Below, piece by piece: positions 58,426 to 64,000 of a stretch of 64,000 nucleotides of DNA. The stretch covers positions 2,046,001 to 2,110,000 of the forward strand of contig NADL03000657.1 in NCBI GenBank assembly GCA_002205965.3. Direction: 5' to 3'. The first letter of the stretch is position 1, and each line of letters opens with the position of its first letter. The position numbers and the translations under genes were made by a program. Source of the DNA: Kappaphycus alvarezii. Its lineage: Eukaryota; Rhodophyta; Florideophyceae; Gigartinales; Solieriaceae. The notes below the pieces were generated by a model that was not told the DNA's origin, made no database searches, and was given only the letters and a program-made list of their open reading frames with translations.

Positions 58426-59660
58426 TTACGCAAGAGGATCGCAACATTGAAGGGAATTTGCGGATAGCGATTTCACCCGTCGGTAGTCCTCGCCCATGCA
58501 CTTGTTCGTTTGCTTCGCAGCAAGCCGTAACGACAAGCCATGAGAGCCACATCACCACCAGGAATTCAGGATACTGTTGTAACACTGCAGCAATACTCTA
58601 TTTTATTTTCAGCAGAGCATACCGCATACCCGCATATCATGTATGCCCTTGCAGAGCAAATGCTTGGTGCTCATCTGCAGAAACCTGATACCGCGACTAT
58701 CATCCCACTACACAATAGTGGCGATTTTAGCTATTATCTTGGTAGATCCTGACAATTGTTCAGAGGGCCATTTCATCCTTTCCTCGAATAACCTCTGCAA
58801 GTATGTTCTTGTGCAGTGAACAATTCGAGTACCGCACAAATAACACCCGCCACACAATTGTAACATTAATTTCGCCTTATTGCGAGTGAGCTCAACAAAT
58901 AACCATCCGACGTTTTATTACAACTTATTCATGCTATCTGTTGCACTTCGCTGACATGTACAGTAGAAGGATCCGACAAAAGATTACCGAAGGAATTGAG
59001 TACAGATATTGTACTGTACTGTACACAAGGTTGCGTAAACGCCCCCGCTGCTCAACGCCATCCAACGGCGTGAGCTGTGCTGGGCGCGCGGGTTTATTTA
59101 TTACTGTCCTCCCCCCCACTATGCTTGCACGCCTGCAAGCACCCTTTATCATCCTAGAGAAGTACCGCAACATTGACTACCGTCCGCTGCATCGCTGAGG
59201 CGCCCGCCCCGGCCCTTCTCTGTCAATAAAGCAACCAATATTTTATTTATTAAAGCGCTCTGGTATACTGCGTCGATCGCCGCCGCGCAGAACGCTTTGA
59301 GCCGAGACCACGTCTCACGACAAATACCACAACACGGTAGTGAAGCAATAGTGGATCTGCCGCCGTGACAAAACAGTACAGAACGTGCGGATCACCGCTG
59401 GCGGATGTGGGGGATCGGTATGGTGACGAGGCAAGACTTGCTAGGAAGAAAAGCGTCCGGTTGGTCGGAAGCGAACCGTTTCAACTCAGATTGGACTGCG
59501 CGTTTAGGTTTACGGAGGGACTAATTTCGCCCGGTCATATCGTGCAATTACGCTACCGTAGAGTACTGTACTGTACAGTATATCAGCCAGGTTCAATTGC
59601 CTACTATCCACAGTGTGCACTGTATAAGAGAGAAGAGGATCTTTACTCACTGCTTACAGT
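58426..59660. other. Intergenic stretch, no gene recognised
   Basis: TACAGTA motifs at about 59008-59026 and 59560-59585. GC-rich 59.03-59.22 kb has short overlapping open frames without features. Nothing else seen. Confidence 0.5.
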
Positions 59661-60060
59661 ATCTTGAGTGTGCACCGACTGACCAACTATTCAGTTAAGA
59701 ACTGAATGGATCAAATCGGTCACGTGCAGTGCGGCGCGAAATATGATGGCCATAGCCACCGCAGACCGCAACGCAAAACTGATACATTGGTAGATGCGTG
59801 TGCAAATAGTAGCGTCCGAGGGGTGGCACTACACGTGGTACAAACTTCGATAAATACCGTCTTCGGAGAAGGTGCACCATGGGAGTCGATAACCAGAAGC
59901 TAGAATCGAGAACTTGGTCGCGGGAGGGCGTGGAGGGGGGCACCAGGCGCTTTGACAGCTTTTGCTGTAGGACCTGGACGTTGCGTTAGTGAGTGAGGGC
60001 GTGAAATGCTTGGGAATGGCTTTTATTCTTTGCTGTCCTACCTTGGCCAAGCGTAAACTG
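59661..60060 (-). mobile_element. RLE-LINE 3' fragment, C-terminal region plus tail
   Basis: Minus-strand frames read, in order, FTPSLT, then LLVIDSHGAPSPKTVFIEV (compare FRPLAFDSLGAPSPGTIAFI at 4.9 kb), then SDATICTRIYQCISFALRS, and end in the family tail GTGTGCACCGACTGACCAAC at 59668-59687. Two frame changes. 5'-truncated at about 60060. Confidence 0.65.
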
Positions 60061-60084
60061 TTCTGTCCCTTTTCCTACCTACAA

Positions 60085-60185
60085 TCGATATAGTACAGTA
60101 TGACATCTACTGTACTGTGCCGGGTGGTGGGTATACAGTGCCTAACCCTACATCTACTGGGGAGGTACAGTACAGTACCTCCCCG
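60085..60185. repeat. TACAGTAC-rich cluster
   Basis: AGTACAGTATGACATCTACT followed by GTACTGTGC, and GGAGGTACAGTACAGTACCT with CC, a near-perfect inverted repeat (GGAGGTAC...GTACCTCC at 60160-60182). Confidence 0.75.
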
Positions 60186-61395
60186 GGCGAGCTCGAACAG
60201 CCCATATGCCCCCCACTCAAAGTTAGACAAGGGCGCACAGTTGAAGTACAAACCCCCCACACTCCACCACCCTACCATCTTACCACCGTTAACTTCCTCC
60301 CAACCAAGGCCAGCCTATCAAGTACCGACTACTGCAGCACGCCTGCATCCACCCTTTTCTGCCTCTTGAGAAGTGCTAACGTGCTGTTAAACAGCTGGTG
60401 TACTCGTGAAGGTCCTCTTTTGGTGTTTCGCTGCAACCACCTCTCTGTGAGCCTTCTCCATCAAATCATCCTCCCCCAACTCCCTCGTCCTAACACTCTC
60501 CTCTTCTTCGCCTCCGCGAACTCATACTAACCTTCTGTAAATATCTTCAGGCCTCCAGAGACACCCTCTACTCACATCCACCTTACGATGCCCACATAAA
60601 GATCAAGACCGCCACGACCAGACTCCTTCCACGCCAGTTCTGAATCACTTTCTTGCTCAATTTGGAACGCACACAGCCCCTCAAAGCATCGCTCACACTG
60701 AATCACTCGCTGCACTCTTCTACCTGGCAAATTACCGCGCTTACCCACCGAATCTTCTCCGGAACAACAGAAAACGCCCCACACGTCGTTGGTTTCCACA
60801 TTTTGTCCCCTAACATTTACTAGGATCCACATTTGCTTGCTCTTCCTAGGGTCCACTTCGATGTCCTCACACACATTCGACCAACGCACCCACTCAGCAG
60901 TACTTTCTTTCAAGTTCACTCTCCTCGACGAAGTACTCTTCTCGTCACATAAAACGAAGACAGTACCAATAAGAGGAGAGAGGGGAGGGAAACAAACCTG
61001 GGTCAATGCAGTTCTCGTGGCACCGGCTGACTCGACCACCTTGCGGTCCAGGCCACAGCAGCCCGCCTCCCATCGTCTCTAATTTTATTTGCCTCTTTCC
61101 AGTCCCAAAATCCTTCTTTAACTCCTTTTCCTATCCTCTTGTTTTCCTCTTTCCCTTATTCATCTTTCCCCTGCATTTTCTTGCTGATTCACTTCTTCTT
61201 ACTTGCTGACGGGCTCAACTCCCTCTGCCGCACATGTGGCCGGACTAAAACCTTCCCAGACCTCGGCTTCCAAATCCCTCAGTAATTTCGCCCTCTTCTT
61301 CCCCTAACAACGTCGGATTCCGTTTACCTGCTAATAAATTTACTACTTATGCCTCAACAGCAGCTCCTTGGTAGTGACCCAACTTCCTTGGTTTC
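60186..61395. other. Pyrimidine-rich region; one unassigned open frame on the minus strand
   Basis: The minus strand at 60572-61039 has a 155-codon open frame with ordinary globular composition (RRVNLKESTAEWVRWSNVCE; NVRGQNVETNDVWGVFCCSG). I do not recognise it. Being next to the 3' side of the gypsy-like element at 61.4 kb, it could be a host gene exon, a product of that element or chance. No LTR was identified here because only one end of the element is in the window. Confidence 0.3.
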
Positions 61396-61399
61396 CCCT

Positions 61400-64000
61400 T
61401 TAAAAGAGTTTCCTCGATGAAATAGTATACCCCACCAGCCGGCGCGGGTGGATTGCCTTCCTGCTCAATCGGCCAGTTGACGAGACCAACTTGTAGCGCG
61501 GATAATCGGCCTTGATTACCCGGCACGATCCGTAATAAAACGACTCAAACTCGGGCCACTTCCGACCCCTCCTGAATGATGTCCCATGCGCCACTGGCAC
61601 TTCGTCCCCAGGCTCAAACCGTTTGACCCCCCATAGCCTTTCGCGGAGCGCGCGACCTTGCTGCGACGGAAGTACTTCCACTAGCTTCCCGCAACATCTC
61701 GAAGAGGTGGTAACCTAGGTAATCTTCGCCAAGAAGGGCTACCGCGTCGCTTGACATCATCCTCAGCTCGATCTCATACATTAATCGGAACGGCGAGTTG
61801 ACACTCCCGCGACCACGTTTTCAATAGCCTTACAAGACTTTCAGCATAGCCTACACCCAGTCGCCTCCACTTTGCACGATTGGTCTTTTGATTGCGTGCT
61901 TTATAGTCCCCACCATCCTCTCGGCCCTCCTATTTGCCGTAGGCGCAAACGAGAGGACGACCTTCCAGTCGATCTCGTGATTATTCATAGACTCCTTGAC
62001 GGAAGCGGCCATAAAAGTCTTGAAATTGTCCGAAAGTATCCTCCTTGGTGGCCCGAATGGCTCGATAATTTACTTCTCAACGAACCTAATGACAGCATCG
62101 GAGGTGGAGCTTTCCGTTGCCCAAGCTATTCGCCAGCCTTTCATGTGCTCCACCGCGATTACAGCAAACCCATTTACCTTCCAAAATAGCTTTCAAGGGC
62201 CCGCGAAGTCCACTGAAAACGTTTCGAAGAAACCAGTAACGGCTGCTTTAAGAATCGTATGATAAGCCGGTATCGAGCGTGTTGACATTCTGCGCATGCT
62301 TTAACGTGTTCCGTCACGTCCGGATACACCACAAGCCACCACAAACGGCCCTTTACGAACTTTCTTGTAGAACCAGCATCCAAATGAACGGTACCATCGT
62401 GTAACGTTGTAAATATTTCGACACGCTGTCCGATTGGCGTAAAAAAACGCAGTCCAACCTTCTCTCGTCGAACGGAGTGTCGTTACAAATCATAAATTTC
62501 CTCGCTTTCATTCGGATTTCGGTCCTCTTCTTTGGGTCCCTTTCTTGAGCCCGTTCCTCGGCCAGAAAACTCTTTATTTCCAGGAGGCCCGGCTTTAATC
62601 CAAACAGTTTAGGGTGATTCCCCTGGATCATCGCTATGAGGCCTTTCGTGCCGTTTTCTTCCCTTTAAGCCTCAAGTTCTAAGATGAGTCTGCGAAAGAC
62701 ATAATAAGCCGCCCGTTGGCCTTTCCAGGCCTGTACGTAATTTCGAAGTTGTACTCGGCCATCAAATCCATCCACTCTGCCAACCTTCCATGTATATCCT
62801 TCTTCTTCAAAGCTTTCTGCAGGGCTTAATGGTCCGTATATATCACGAACGGCCTTTCGGCCAACAGATAACCACGAAAATTCTTGAGAGCGAACACTAC
62901 AGCAAAGCTTCCCGTTCGCTCGTAGTGTACCGGCGTTCCTGCTCCGTCATTTTCCGAGATGCGAACTGTACCGGATTCACTTTTCAATCTTCTTTTATCT
63001 GGAAGAGAACCACTCCTAGGGCAGTCGAAGAATCATCCGTCTCCATCACGAACGGGGGGTCGAAATCAGGGAACGCGAGTACTGGAGGCGTCATCAGCTT
63101 CTTCTTCAGGTACTCAAAAGCCTCCTGCATTCCCATTTTACACTCAAATGCCTTCTTAACGGAAGTTGCAGCGTGCGGCACTGCTGAAATATCTGCGAAG
63201 TTCCGTATAAAGCGTCAATAGTACACCGGCAACCCTAGAAAGCTCCTAAGTTCAGTTACATTTCCGGGCAAAGGGGCATCCACGATATCTTTGATCTTGT
63301 CGGAATTCACCTTCACACCGCTCGTATTGACAATGTGACCGAGCAGCTTCACTTCCGACTGAGCAGAGCTGCACTTGGTTACCTTCAGCTTCAACTTCGC
63401 TTCTTTTATACTCCTTAACATCACTTTGCAGTGAGCTATGTGTTCCTCCAACGTCTTAGAGAATATTACAACATAGTCCACGTAAACCATAGCAAACGTC
63501 AGCCCGCGAAGAACCTCTTCCATCATCCTTTGGAACTTCGTTGGACCATAAGTGAGTACAAACTTTATCACCTCGAACATGTACGTTCCATATTGAGAGA
63601 AAAATGTCGTCTTTTCCTCGCACGGTTCGGGCATTCTAACCTGCCAGTCTCCTGTGAAGAAACGGCGCCAGAGACTTAGTCGTAAATATCTTCTATTTTT
63701 GGTAGCGGCCAGCGATCTGGCTTCATCAATCGGTTCAACTGTCATTAATGGACGCAAAAACGGGTCATCCGTCCTTTTTTGTGGCGATCACTACCGGAAA
63801 GGACCAGGTGGACCTCGACGGCGTGATGATGACCGCCAATAATTCGTTCACTTCTTTCATTACTAATTTTTATGTATCTGCTGCATTCAGCGGGCTTTCG
63901 AATGTATCGGGATATCAGCCGTCAACTCGAAAGAATGTATCACCGGCACCCGAGCCCGCTCCAGAGCATGTCTGTCCCACACTATCACGTCCATCTCCTT
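61400..64000 (-). mobile_element. Ty3/gypsy-like element, 3' part, continues past the window end
   Basis: On the minus strand, from right to left: reverse transcriptase (about 63.9-63.2 kb; YDVIFS-type region, LRSIKEAKLKLKVTKC, SEVKLLGHIVNTSGVKV, ELRSFLGLPVYY), RNase H (about 63.18-62.8 kb; FVMETDDSSTALGVVLFQIK), an integrase zinc region (about 62.40-62.25 kb; HVKACAECQHARY), an integrase core (about 62.2-61.8 kb), and a C-terminal GPY/F-like region (61400-61681; FEPGDEVPVAHGTSF, YPRYKLVSSTGRLSRKAIHP). Order RT-RNase H-integrase is Ty3/gypsy. Protease and gag would lie beyond 64000. Broken, but with long readable stretches, so probably younger than the two other gypsy fossils. Resembles the 22-25 kb family more than the 7.7 kb one. 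Confidence 0.8.

Overview
This is nuclear DNA from a eukaryote. It holds GT-AG introns, a RING-H2 gene, retrotransposons with LTRs, YR (DIRS-type) and restriction-like-endonuclease (RLE) LINEs, and several DDE DNA transposons. I lean towards a multicellular red alga or another repeat-rich alga or protist: the host genes are nearly intronless, sit in a sea of retroelements, and bestrophins of the bacterial/plant/fungal type are prominent. This placement is inference and not secure. I saw no rRNA, tRNA or CRISPR array.

Layout. 0.27-1.28 kb: a membrane RING-H2 ubiquitin-ligase gene. 2.3-6.95 kb: three 5'-truncated copies of RLE-type LINEs. 7.7-14.7 kb: an old Ty3/gypsy-like LTR element with recognisable LTRs of about 290 bp. 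16.1-20.05 kb: an old DIRS-like (tyrosine-recombinase) retroelement. 20.4-21.3 kb: a Tc1/mariner relic. 21.9-25.2 kb: a second gypsy-like fossil. 29.7-33.9 kb: a decayed DDE transposon whose transposase carries a YqaJ/lambda-exonuclease-like domain, with a divergent SANT/DUF6818-like gene beside it. 34.6-35.1 kb: a Harbinger-like fragment. 35.96-41.1 kb: a better preserved DIRS/PAT-like element with split direct repeats. 42.4-43.3 kb: another RLE-LINE fragment. 58.25-60.06 kb: two LINE 3' ends. 61.4-64.0 kb: a third gypsy-like element running off the window. Motifs built on the palindrome TACAGTACTGTA are scattered through the intergenic DNA.

The standout is 44.0-56.9 kb. A 6.47-kb unit is present twice, head to tail. 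Each unit holds one minus-strand gene with its own TATA box, and the gene encodes five successive bestrophin-like domains in one chain of about 1,850 residues. Bestrophins normally assemble from five separate subunits, so this looks like a genetically concatenated, asymmetric pentamer. Reading frames run through the domain boundaries. Two short introns lie in domain 4, and removing them restores the match to domain 5. The two copies carry different one-base indels, and where one frame breaks the other copy is usually open. This points to an intact ancestral gene, and perhaps to indel errors in the assembly.

The host genes have nothing evident in common with the elements beyond position. The elements appear to have accumulated around two gene islands (RING; bestrophin pair).
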